Source of the DNA: Oscillospiraceae bacterium
GTDB taxonomy: Bacteria > Bacillota > Clostridia > Oscillospirales > Acutalibacteraceae
Direction: 5' to 3'
Length of the DNA stretch: 64,000 nt
NCBI GenBank assembly: GCA_012520505.1
Contig: JAAYOC010000024.1
Coordinates: 26,997 to 90,996, forward strand
Under the pieces are notes generated by a model. It made no database searches. It was not told the DNA's origin and saw only the letters and a list, made by a program, of their open reading frames with translations. Shown one piece after another: positions 9,346 to 17,237 of this stretch (the first letter of the stretch is position 1; every line of letters starts with the position of its first letter). The position numbers and the translations under genes were made by a program.

Positions 9346-9376
9346 GACCACTTATGTTCTTAAAACGACCACTTAT
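9346..9376 (+). promoter_or_regulatory. Probable LytTR binding repeats
   Basis: Two identical 10-bp direct repeats GACCACTTAT at 9346-9355 and 9367-9376, 21 bp apart start to start (two helical turns). Both lie upstream of a promoter with a good -10 (TATAGT, 9410-9415) and no good -35. LytTR regulators bind direct repeats of this size and spacing, and a LytTR gene follows, so autoregulation is likely by inference. Confidence 0.6.
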
Positions 9377-9448
9377 TCAAAAAGAGTAGAAAAAAATAAC
9401 TAATTTTTTTATAGTGTGGTTGAAGAAAAGCAGGAGATGAGGGTACCA

Positions 9449-9889
9449 ATGCAAGTTGAAATCAAAATAGAAAAAGATTGTACAGAACCTAAGATTATTG
9501 TTTTGACAGACAAAATTACAGATGAAATTAATTCAATAGTAAACAAACTTTCAGAAGAAGAGGTAAACGTTATCGCCGGTTTTAAGGACAATACAGTTGA
9601 ACTATTGGAACCCTCAAATATTGTCCGTGTTTTTGCTAGTTCCGGAAAGGTAATTGCTGAAACAACCGACGGAAATTATACCTTACGTCTAAGACTTTAT
9701 GAGGTTGAAGGACGACTTGATAGTCAAACATTTGTCAGGATTTCTAATTCAGATATCATAAACTTGAAAAAAGTTAAAAATTTTGATTTAAGTTTTGCGG
9801 GAACAATCTGTGTTTGCTTGTCAAACGGTACGGTTACTTATGTCTCGAGACGATATGTTGCTAAAATTAAACAATTACTAGGAATATGA
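9449..9889 (+). CDS. LytTR-domain DNA-binding regulator
   Basis: A 146-residue regulator without a receiver domain. The first 45 residues are a short N-terminal region, and the LytTR domain follows (about 50-146): DNTVELLEPSNIVRVFASSGKVI, then LESQTF-like DSQTFVRISNSDIINLKKV and the basic end VSRRYVAKIKQLLGI. I start at the ATG at 9449 behind AGGG; a GTG at 9416 would sit in the promoter. The downstream DUF3021 membrane gene is the usual partner in these two-gene LytTR systems, where the membrane protein is thought to restrain the regulator. Confidence 0.85.
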   Translation: MQVEIKIEKDCTEPKIIVLTDKITDEINSIVNKLSEEEVNVIAGFKDNTVELLEPSNIVRVFASSGKVIAETTDGNYTLRLRLYEVEGRLDSQTFVRISNSDIINLKKVKNFDLSFAGTICVCLSNGTVTYVSRRYVAKIKQLLGI

Positions 9890-9899
9890 GGTGGTAAGA

Positions 9900-10367
9900 A
9901 TGAAGAAAAAGGTATTTTTAAGAGCTCTGTTAGGATTTCCTGTAGGAATTACAATAGGTTATGCTATAACAATAATTGCATCTCTGGTATCGGCTGGCGG
10001 ATATTATTCGCCATGTCCTCCGGCACTTGTAGAAACTATGGGAAATGAAATCAATGCAGTTGCTTTTCAGGCTCTACTTTGCGGCTTGCTTGGCTCGGCA
10101 TTTGCCGGAAGTAGCGTAATATGGGAAATGGAACATTGGAGTATAGCAAAACAAACAGGCATATATTTTGTAATTACTTCAGCTGCAATGCTTCCAATTG
10201 CTTATTTGGCAAACTGGATGCCACATACTGCTATAGGATTTTTCTCCTACTTTGCTTTATTTACGTTTATTTTTATCGTTGTTTGGCTAATACAGTATTT
10301 GATTATTAGAAGTAAAGTAAAAAAAATGAATTCTAAGGTTGAGAGTATAAGTAAAGAAGATAAATAA
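9900..10367 (+). CDS. DUF3021 membrane protein, partner of LytTR regulator
   Basis: 155 residues with four predicted membrane helices (about 8-30, 48-70, 82-102 and 107-130) and a basic, charged C-terminal tail. The pattern, including EMEHWS between helices 2 and 3 and the stop 10 bp after a LytTR gene, fits DUF3021. Such proteins act as membrane antagonists or sensors for the paired regulator. The start is the ATG at 9900, 5 nt after AGGTGG; the upstream GTG at 9891 lies in that ribosome site. It ends before a long terminator hairpin. Confidence 0.82.
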   Translation: MKKKVFLRALLGFPVGITIGYAITIIASLVSAGGYYSPCPPALVETMGNEINAVAFQALLCGLLGSAFAGSSVIWEMEHWSIAKQTGIYFVITSAAMLPIAYLANWMPHTAIGFFSYFALFTFIFIVVWLIQYLIIRSKVKKMNSKVESISKEDK

Positions 10368-10390
10368 AGTTTTTAAAAATGTAATGTAAA

Positions 10391-10431
10391 AAACAAACAA
10401 CCAGTGCTTTTTCGCACTGGTTGTTTGTTAA
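10391..10431. terminator. Long terminator hairpin
   Basis: AACAAACAACCAGTGC (10392-10407) pairs fully with the mirrored right arm at 10414-10429, around a TTTTTC loop. It sits between converging genes and is T-rich on both exits. Confidence 0.8.
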
Positions 10432-10496
10432 TTCAGTTAATTCAGTTAATTCAGTTAATTCAGTTGAATCAGTTGAATCAGTTGAATCAGTTGAAT
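10428..10496 (+). repeat. 9-bp tandem repeat array, two variants
   Basis: Four copies of TTAATTCAG (10428-10463) run straight into three copies of TTGAATCAG (10464-10490) and a partial copy (TTGAAT). The array starts in the last two bases of the terminator stem and lies between converging genes. Confidence 0.95.
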
Positions 10497-10555
10497 AATG
10501 TTATGAATAATATCATGAACAATATTACGAATAGTACTATAAATATTTTCTTTAA

Positions 10556-12145
10556 TTAAACAGAAATGGCACGACCAGAAGTTTTGCATACAGTTTTGTC
10601 AATTTTGTTATTATCAAGAACGAGTTTGCCATTGATAAATACTTTTTCAATGCCAAAAGATTTTTCTTGGTCCGGAGTTGCCTTTTTAAGTTCATCTTCA
10701 TTGAAGATAGTAATATCTGCAAAATAGTTTGGTATCAAGTAACCGCGATCTTTAATCATAAAACGGTCTGCAGTAGCTCCTGACATTTTACGAATGGTTT
10801 TTTGCATTGTATCGCCGATTCCAATAAGAGAATCACGAAGAAATTTAGAAAAACAATCATAAATCGCAGGATTTTGAACACCAAAATCTTCAACCCACGC
10901 ATCTGTCATGTAAAGACAATTGTCATTATGTGAAAACTCCTTAATAATTTCAGGAGTACTATATGGACCCATATTAACTCTGCCTTTAAAGTCCGAATAT
11001 TCACAGAGATTTAGATACATATCAAGATTTGAAATGCCATCCATTTTAGCTGCTTCGCTAATTGTTTTTCCTTCATATTTTTCGTAGCCTTTTCCAATGT
11101 ATGCGATTACGATGTCGTTGAAACCGAAACCGAGAAGTGCAGACGTAGCCTTAACTAAGATGTTAAGTTTAAATTTTGTTAGAGGCTTGTTTCTCTCTTC
11201 AAGTGACATACCTTGATACCAAGCCGGAAGAACAACTGTAATTACAGATACGCCAACGGTTTCGTTGTAGATGTCAAACATTGCGTCTACACCTTCAGAG
11301 CGAAGTTGGTTGATTATTTTAATAAATTCAGGCTGATCTTTAAATGTCTTTCTACCTACGAAAATGGCGTGTGAAATGTGGAGTTTCAAAGGTGTTCCCT
11401 TTGCAACTTCAACGAGTTCGTCAACAGCACGAAGTAGGTGAGAGCGACCAAAAAGCTCAGGATAAGCCATTGAAACCTTTGATTCCGCTCTTGGATGAAC
11501 AGTGAGAGGTTTATTGTGTTTTACACAGAGTGCTGCAACTTTTTTGAGTTCTTCAACATCTGCATATATACCAGGTTCATACATCATGCCAAGAGAAATA
11601 CCAGCGGCACCGTTTTCAAGAGCTGTGTCGAGAATTTCAAGCATTTCTTTTTCCTCAGATGCAGAAAGTTTGCCAGTCTTATAGCCGGATACAGCTGCTC
11701 TTGCTGAACAGTGACCAACTAAAGTTGTCATATTACAAGGAGATTTTTTATCAATAGCCTTCAGAAACTCATTTACAGTACCATATTTTCCAGTAGTTTC
11801 TCTAAAGTGGAACAGACCGCCGCCGAGTTTGTCAACGTGAGGCGAGCCTTCATTAAAACCGATAGAGGAAAGCCCACAGTTTCCTGCTACAAAGGTTGTA
11901 ATTCCTTGACGAATAAATGGATCAAAATAAGGTTGCGGTTCTTTTTTAATTGCAAACCAATCGTTATGAGAGTGAGCATCAATAAAACCTGGTGCAACAC
12001 TTAGACCGGTAATATCAATTATTTTATTAGCTGTATCAATTTTACCGATATCTTTTATTCTGTCATTTTCAATAAGAATGTTTGCCGTATAAGGGTCTTT
12101 GCCAGTACCATCATAAATTTTTCCGCCTTTTAGTAGAGTGGTCAT
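10556..12145 (-). CDS. N-acyl-D-amino-acid deacylase family amidohydrolase
   Basis: Metal-dependent amidohydrolase of 529 residues. Metal ligands match D-aminoacylases: HxH (His58, His60) in GFIDAHSHND, Cys90 in AGNCGLS, then His in LTVHPRAE and in KLHISHAI. The C-terminal beta domain (FADITIFNEDELK ... VFINGKLVLDNNK) is also typical. The family removes acyl groups from N-acyl-D-amino acids; other members are dihydroorotase-like, so the substrate is uncertain. The usual SDG metal motif appears as MTDAWVED. I start at 12145, with AGGGAG 8 nt upstream; the longer frame begins at a TTG. There is no signal peptide. Confidence 0.85.
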   Translation of the reverse strand: MTTLLKGGKIYDGTGKDPYTANILIENDRIKDIGKIDTANKIIDITGLSVAPGFIDAHSHNDWFAIKKEPQPYFDPFIRQGITTFVAGNCGLSSIGFNEGSPHVDKLGGGLFHFRETTGKYGTVNEFLKAIDKKSPCNMTTLVGHCSARAAVSGYKTGKLSASEEKEMLEILDTALENGAAGISLGMMYEPGIYADVEELKKVAALCVKHNKPLTVHPRAESKVSMAYPELFGRSHLLRAVDELVEVAKGTPLKLHISHAIFVGRKTFKDQPEFIKIINQLRSEGVDAMFDIYNETVGVSVITVVLPAWYQGMSLEERNKPLTKFKLNILVKATSALLGFGFNDIVIAYIGKGYEKYEGKTISEAAKMDGISNLDMYLNLCEYSDFKGRVNMGPYSTPEIIKEFSHNDNCLYMTDAWVEDFGVQNPAIYDCFSKFLRDSLIGIGDTMQKTIRKMSGATADRFMIKDRGYLIPNYFADITIFNEDELKKATPDQEKSFGIEKVFINGKLVLDNNKIDKTVCKTSGRAISV

Positions 12146-12262
12146 TGCCATTTCTCCCTTCAATATTTTTCAATTGATATTTTTGAACTGTTTAAAATAA
12201 TTTTACACGTGTCTACATTCTACTCCTAAATTAAAAATAATGCAAAAATAAAAAAACTTTTC

Positions 12263-12344
12263 AATATTAGAACATACAATACTGGAACATAAGAGTTTCA
12301 GTGTTAAAATCTAAGAGTTTTGATATTAGAATCTAAGAGATTTG
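12263..12344 (+). repeat. Imperfect 22-bp direct repeats upstream of the flavodiiron gene
   Basis: Units starting near 12263, 12278, 12300 and 12322 share a core like ATATTAGAATCTAAGAGTTT; the last three are spaced 22 bp. They end about 70 bp before the start codon, upstream of a possible -10 (TAGAAT, 12377-12382). Confidence 0.5.
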
Positions 12345-12415
12345 TAAAATGACTTTTAAAATTTGAATAATAATGTTAGAATGAAAGCCCATAAATTTTT
12401 CTAAGGAGAAAAAAT

Positions 12416-14206
12416 ATGTTTATTACAAAAGATATAAAATATATCGGAGTTAACGATCACAAGATTGATCTTTTTGAAGGTTTATATGATGTTCCAAACG
12501 GAATGGCATATAACTCCTATGTAATCATAGATGAAAAGATTGCAATAATGGATACAGTAGATGCAGCATTTACACATGAATGGCTCGATAATATTCAAAA
12601 TATATTGGAAGGGAGAAACCCGGATTATCTCATTATTCAACATATGGAACCTGATCATTCTGCAAATATTATGAACTTTATTAAGGTGTATTCTGATGTA
12701 AAAATTGTATCGACAGCGAAATCTTTTCAAATGATGAAAAACTTTTTTGGAACTGATTTAGCTGAAAAACAGATAGTTATAGAAGAGGGAGACACTCTTT
12801 CCCTTGGTAAACATATTCTTACCTTTTTTACAGCTCCTATGGTTCATTGGCCTGAAGTTATAGTAACTTACGATAGTTATGATAAGGTATTATTTTCAGC
12901 TGATGCTTTTGGTAAATTTGGAGCACTTGATGTGGAGGAAGATTGGGCATGTGAAGCAAGACGGTATTATTTTGGTATTATTGGGAAATATGGCGCACAA
13001 GTACAAAATCTATTAAAAAAAGTAGTAGAAAACGAAATAAAAATTATATGCTCACTTCATGGTCCTATATTGAAAGAAAAAATAAAGTATTATATTGACC
13101 TTTACAATACATGGTCAAACTATCAACCGGAGGAAGAAGGAATTGTTATTGCTTATACATCGGTATATGGTAATACTAAAAAGGCAGTTTTAAAACTTGC
13201 TGAACTTCTTAAAGCAAAAGGATGTCCTAAGGTTGTTGTAATAGACCTTGCAAGAAGTGATATGGCTGAAGCTGTTGAAGATGCCTTTCGTTATAGCAAA
13301 ATAGTTTTTGCTACAACTACCTATAATGCTGAAATCTTTCCATTTATGCGTGAGTTTATTATTCATTTAACTGAACGTAATTTTAGTAATCGTACGGTAG
13401 CATTTATTGAAAATGGTAGTTGGGCACCTTTAGCGGCAAAGGTTATGAAGCAAATGTTTGCTAATTCTAAAAATTTGAGCATTGTTGAACCTACAGTAAA
13501 AATTATGTCTGCCCTTAATGAAGAAAGTCAGACACAACTTGAAGTTTTGGCAGATGAACTTTGTAAGGAATATGTTGCACAACAAGGTGAACTGGTAAAT
13601 AAAAATGATTTGACAGCATTGTTTAATATTGGCTACGGCTTATATGTTGTAACGTCAAATGACGGGAAAAAGGATAATGGATTTATTGTCAACACAGTTG
13701 TTCAAGTTACAAGTAGTCCAAATAGGATTGCTGTAACAATAAATAAAGAAAACTATTCACATCATGTTATTAAACAGACCGGTAAGATGAATGTTAATTG
13801 TTTGACTATTGATGCTCCTTTTAAAGTGTTTGAGTCGTTTGGTTTTAGAAGTGGTAGAAATGTTGATAAGTTTGCAGATAGCAAGGTTTTACGTTCAGAT
13901 AATGGACTTGTATTTTTGCCGCGATATATAAATTCGTTTATGTCACTTAAGGTTGAACAATATGTTGATCTTGATACTCATGGAATGTTTATTTGCTCTG
14001 TAACAGAGCTTAGAGTATTATCTGACAGAGAGACAATGACGTATGCATATTACCATAAAAACGTCAAGCCAAAACCTCAGACGGAAGGCAAAAAAGGATA
14101 TGTGTGTAGAATATGTGGATATATATATGAAGGGGAACCGCTTCCTGAAGATTTTATATGTCCTTTATGCAAACATGGAGCAGCTGATTTTGAACCGATC
14201 AGCTAG
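12416..14206 (+). CDS. Multidomain flavodiiron protein (diiron-flavodoxin-flavin reductase-rubredoxin)
   Basis: Reduces O2 to water and/or NO to N2O, protecting anaerobes. In order along 596 residues: a metallo-beta-lactamase-like diiron domain with ligands His76, Glu78, Asp80, His144, Asp163 and His215; a flavodoxin domain from about 243 (AYTSVYGNTKKA); a flavin-reductase-like domain from about 400; and a short rubredoxin domain at 562-596 with CRIC and CPLC. The last two domains often form a separate partner protein, so this fusion carries its own electron-transfer chain. A free rubredoxin gene follows 44 bp later. The ribosome site is AAGGAG. Confidence 0.93.
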   Translation: MFITKDIKYIGVNDHKIDLFEGLYDVPNGMAYNSYVIIDEKIAIMDTVDAAFTHEWLDNIQNILEGRNPDYLIIQHMEPDHSANIMNFIKVYSDVKIVSTAKSFQMMKNFFGTDLAEKQIVIEEGDTLSLGKHILTFFTAPMVHWPEVIVTYDSYDKVLFSADAFGKFGALDVEEDWACEARRYYFGIIGKYGAQVQNLLKKVVENEIKIICSLHGPILKEKIKYYIDLYNTWSNYQPEEEGIVIAYTSVYGNTKKAVLKLAELLKAKGCPKVVVIDLARSDMAEAVEDAFRYSKIVFATTTYNAEIFPFMREFIIHLTERNFSNRTVAFIENGSWAPLAAKVMKQMFANSKNLSIVEPTVKIMSALNEESQTQLEVLADELCKEYVAQQGELVNKNDLTALFNIGYGLYVVTSNDGKKDNGFIVNTVVQVTSSPNRIAVTINKENYSHHVIKQTGKMNVNCLTIDAPFKVFESFGFRSGRNVDKFADSKVLRSDNGLVFLPRYINSFMSLKVEQYVDLDTHGMFICSVTELRVLSDRETMTYAYYHKNVKPKPQTEGKKGYVCRICGYIYEGEPLPEDFICPLCKHGAADFEPIS

Positions 14207-14250
14207 TTAAATACTTGAGCAATTAGATGATAAAGTAGGAGGTGACAGTG

Positions 14251-14403
14251 ATGAAATATGTATGCGTATGTGGTTATATTTATGATGAAGCAATTGGGGA
14301 AGAAAGTAAAAATGTTGCTCCAGGAACAAAATGGGAAGATGTACCGGAAGATTTTACTTGTCCTGTTTGTGGTCTTGACAAAGAACATTTTAGTGTTGAG
14401 TAA
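14251..14403 (+). CDS. Rubredoxin with CxCG first knuckle
   Basis: A 50-residue rubredoxin behind a strong AGGAGG site 8 nt before the ATG. It has the GYIYDEAIGEE stretch, VAPGTKWEDVPEDF, and the second iron knuckle CPVCG (Cys37, Cys40). The first knuckle reads Cys5-Val-Cys7-Gly, one residue shorter than the usual CxxCG. The frame is intact, so this is a codon-length difference and not a frameshift. It probably donates electrons to the flavodiiron protein just upstream. Confidence 0.85.
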   Translation: MKYVCVCGYIYDEAIGEESKNVAPGTKWEDVPEDFTCPVCGLDKEHFSVE

Positions 14404-14430
14404 TATTTAAAAATTATAGATAAATAAAAA

Positions 14431-14464
14431 GAAAAGGTGTAGTCCAATTGGACTACACCTTTTC
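14431..14464. terminator. Bidirectional terminator between rubredoxin and rnfB
   Basis: A perfect 15-bp stem, GAAAAGGTGTAGTCC against its complement, with an AATT loop. T-runs exit on both sides between converging genes. Confidence 0.88.
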
Positions 14465-14479
14465 ATATTGTTGAATGAA

Positions 14480-15295
14480 TTATTCTGCCTTGCCACCAAG
14501 AATGATGTTTTCAAGGCATTTTCTTGGACATTCATCAGCACATTTGCCGCAACCTGTACATTTGTTATAATCAATGATTGCACAGTTGTTTTCAACTTTG
14601 ATTGCGTCAAATTCACAAATCTTAACGCATTTCATGCAGCCTATGCAACTGACTTTACATTGTTTGTTGGCTTGTGCACCTTTGTCCTTGTTTGCACAAA
14701 AATTAATTGCTTTTGCCTCGTGAAGAGGAACCATTTCAATAATATTTTTTGGACAAGCTTTAACGCAAAGCTTACAACCTTTACAAGCGAGCGGATTAAC
14801 TACAGCTATTCCATCGCAAATCTGGATTGCACCGTGAGGACAAGCTTTAATGCAATCGCCGAGACCGAGACAGCCATAGTTACAAGCTTTAGGACCACCA
14901 AACAGTTGAATAGCTGTTTTGCAGCTTTTGTCTCCTCTGTAGAACATAAGGTTTTCGCTTCTGTCGAGTGTACCTTTACACATAACGACAGCTGACATCG
15001 GCTTAATAGTACCGCCAGCAACTCCAAGAACTTCAGCAATTGCTGCAACAACATCAGCACCACCCGGCGCACAAAGAGTTGTATCATTTGTTTTGCCCTC
15101 TGAAAGAGCAGCTGCGTAACCTGAACATCCTGAAAATCCACAAGCACCACAGTTAGCGCCTGGGAGTACTTCTTCAATTGCTTCTGCTTTTTCATCAACC
15201 GGTACTGCCATTACAATTGAAGCAATTGCAAGAACAATACCAAGCACAAGACCGATAACAGAAACAATGATAACAGCCAAAATAATTGGACTCAT
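14480..15295 (-). CDS. rnfB: Rnf electron transport complex subunit B
   Basis: Iron-sulfur subunit that passes electrons between ferredoxin and the membrane part of the Rnf complex. The 271 residues have an N-terminal membrane anchor (4-28), a four-Cys domain starting GANCGACGFSGC near 46, then several CxxCxxCxxxCP ferredoxin motifs (about 140-265) for four [4Fe-4S] clusters. Clostridial RnfB typically carries this many ferredoxin motifs. Last gene of rnfCDGEAB, 18 bp after rnfA, with GGAGA before its ATG; the operon terminator follows. Confidence 0.95.
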   Translation of the reverse strand: MSPIILAVIIVSVIGLVLGIVLAIASIVMAVPVDEKAEAIEEVLPGANCGACGFSGCSGYAAALSEGKTNDTTLCAPGGADVVAAIAEVLGVAGGTIKPMSAVVMCKGTLDRSENLMFYRGDKSCKTAIQLFGGPKACNYGCLGLGDCIKACPHGAIQICDGIAVVNPLACKGCKLCVKACPKNIIEMVPLHEAKAINFCANKDKGAQANKQCKVSCIGCMKCVKICEFDAIKVENNCAIIDYNKCTGCGKCADECPRKCLENIILGGKAE

Positions 15296-15313
15296 ATTTT
15301 TCTCCTACCTTTC

Positions 15314-15901
15314 TTATGCACCGAAAATGCCTTCTACAACACCGGTAAAGCCCAAGAATGAGCACGCGGTGATTGCAGCAGCAACGAGTGTAATTGGAAG
15401 ACCTTCCCAGAATTTAGGGTAGTCATTTCCTTCAAGTCTTTCACGAACACCTGAGAACATAATCATAGCCAACATAAAGCCGACACCTGCTCCAAAGGAG
15501 TTAGTAATAGATTCAATGAATGTGTAGTTCTCCTGTATGTTAAGTGCAACAACACCAAGTACAGCACAGTTTGTTGTAATGAGAGGAAGGTAAATTCCAA
15601 GAGCATTATAAAGAGGTTTTATATATTTCTTTAAAACGATCTCAAGAAATTGTACCAAAGCTGCAATAACAAGAATGAATACGAGCGTTTGGAGATAAGT
15701 CATATTGTTCTTTACAAGGAGAATGTTAACTGGAAAACAAACAGCAGTAGCAAGTACCATTACAAAGATAACGGCTATAGACATTCCTACAGCTGTACCT
15801 GTTTTTTTAGAAACACCAAGGAATGGGCAAATACCAAGGAACTTAGCAAGAATAAAGTTATTGGTAAGAATTGCAGTAAAAATAATAGCTGCTATAGTCA
15901 T
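15314..15901 (-). CDS. rnfA: Rnf complex subunit A
   Basis: Integral membrane subunit of 195 residues with six hydrophobic helices. It opens with TNNFILAKFLGICPFLGVSKK, the RnfA/RnfE/NqrD/NqrE signature. With RnfE it forms the membrane core that houses an iron-sulfur centre in the Rnf complex. The ATG overlaps the rnfE stop by one base (TAATG), so translation is coupled. Length and sequence are typical. Confidence 0.95.
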   Translation of the reverse strand: MTIAAIIFTAILTNNFILAKFLGICPFLGVSKKTGTAVGMSIAVIFVMVLATAVCFPVNILLVKNNMTYLQTLVFILVIAALVQFLEIVLKKYIKPLYNALGIYLPLITTNCAVLGVVALNIQENYTFIESITNSFGAGVGFMLAMIMFSGVRERLEGNDYPKFWEGLPITLVAAAITACSFLGFTGVVEGIFGA

Positions 15902-16647
15902 TATTTAGCACACTCCTTTCCTTCAATTTTGATTGCACAAGATGTAGCTAATGGGCAACTGTCACAACTCTTAAGTTCTGCCTTTGGTTTTCCCTTCATT
16001 TCGGCGAGCTTATTGGCACAAGCCATGAGAAGACCGTAGCAGAAGAAACCACCAGGAGCTAAGATAAAAATAAGAATTGGTTCAAGACCGATAGCTGTTA
16101 GTACATCTGTTTCACCAAGGTTAAAAATATCTGTTAGATTAGTACCGAAACCAAGAACCTTAAGTGAGAGGTTACCTGCACCTAAGAATTCGCGAATAGA
16201 TGCCATAAGTGAGATAGCAAAGGTAAATCCAACGCCCATTCCGATACCGTCAATCGTAGATGCAAGAACCGGATTCTTTGATGCGAAAGCTTCAGCACGA
16301 CCAAGAATAATGCAGTTGACAACGATGAGCGGTAAGTAAATACCAAGTGATGCGTCTAATGCAGGTGCGAAAGCTTTAACAAACATCTGAACAATTGAAA
16401 CAAAAGCTGCTATGATTACTACAAAAGCAGGAATACGAACCTTTGAAGGTATAACTTTACGAAGGGCCGAAATTACAATGTTTGAACAAACAAGTACGAA
16501 AGATGCTGCAATACCCATGCCGATAGAGTTTTCAACAGATGTTGAAATAGCAAGAGTAGGGCAAGTTCCAAGAACAAGTCGAAGAACCGGGTTTTCAGCG
16601 ATGAGGCCTTTACTAAATTCTTTTCCTAAAGATTTTTTATCAGCCAT
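15901..16647 (-). CDS. rnfE: Rnf complex subunit E
   Basis: 248-residue membrane subunit, homologous to RnfA in inverted topology. NPVLRLVLGTCPTLAIS at 18-36 and the later INCIILGRAEAFASKNP motif identify RnfE. The C-terminal tail carries CDSCPLATSC, a small Cys cluster also seen in some clostridial RnfE. It overlaps rnfG upstream and rnfA downstream by one base each (TAATG). Confidence 0.95.
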   Translation of the reverse strand: MADKKSLGKEFSKGLIAENPVLRLVLGTCPTLAISTSVENSIGMGIAASFVLVCSNIVISALRKVIPSKVRIPAFVVIIAAFVSIVQMFVKAFAPALDASLGIYLPLIVVNCIILGRAEAFASKNPVLASTIDGIGMGVGFTFAISLMASIREFLGAGNLSLKVLGFGTNLTDIFNLGETDVLTAIGLEPILIFILAPGGFFCYGLLMACANKLAEMKGKPKAELKSCDSCPLATSCAIKIEGKECAK

Positions 16648-17237
16648 TAGTTGTTGCCTCCTATCTCTTCAAATTTATCTAGAGCAACATTTACAGAACT
16701 TGTTAGAGCTTCTGAAGTAATTGTTGCACTTGTAATTGCATTGATTTTGCCGTCGGTTGTATCTTTTTGAGCATTTATGTCAGCTTTAACAACCTTGAGC
16801 TGACCTGATTCACCAACGAATTGAGCTAACCAAGAAGTTTTACCAGCATTTTGTCCAAGACCAGGAGTTTCATTTGAAAGGTCCCCAGGTACAATGCCTG
16901 TGATTTTACCATCGATACTAATACCAATTGTTATCGAGATTGCTCCAGCGTAACCTTGAACATCACCTGTTGTATTAAATACATAACCGATGATTTCGCC
17001 AGAAGCATCAAGACCTTCGTAATAATCGATAATTTCGTCGTTGTCTTCGTCGATTTCATTAAATTCTTCAGCTTCTGGAAGAACTTCAATTCTTGCTGCA
17101 GCTTCAGCTTTAGCCATACCTTCGTTGATAGTTGGTTCTGTAATTTGGTTTACAAGAGCCAAGAGAAGGGTAGAAACGAGACAAATTATAAAAAGCGAAA
17201 TAGTAGGGACTAAAATTTCTTTTGGATTCATTTTCAT
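16647..17237 (-). CDS. rnfG: Rnf complex subunit G (flavinylated)
   Basis: 196-residue FMN-binding subunit with one N-terminal membrane helix (10-32) and an extracytoplasmic domain. FMN is normally attached to a Thr in an S/T-x-A-T motif; here ITSATITSEA at about 168-177 fits. The GYAGAISITIGI and GLGQNAGKTSW segments are family hallmarks. Attachment requires ApbE, encoded upstream in the same gene run. The start overlaps the rnfD stop by 4 bases. Confidence 0.94.
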   Translation of the reverse strand: MKMNPKEILVPTISLFIICLVSTLLLALVNQITEPTINEGMAKAEAAARIEVLPEAEEFNEIDEDNDEIIDYYEGLDASGEIIGYVFNTTGDVQGYAGAISITIGISIDGKITGIVPGDLSNETPGLGQNAGKTSWLAQFVGESGQLKVVKADINAQKDTTDGKINAITSATITSEALTSSVNVALDKFEEIGGNN

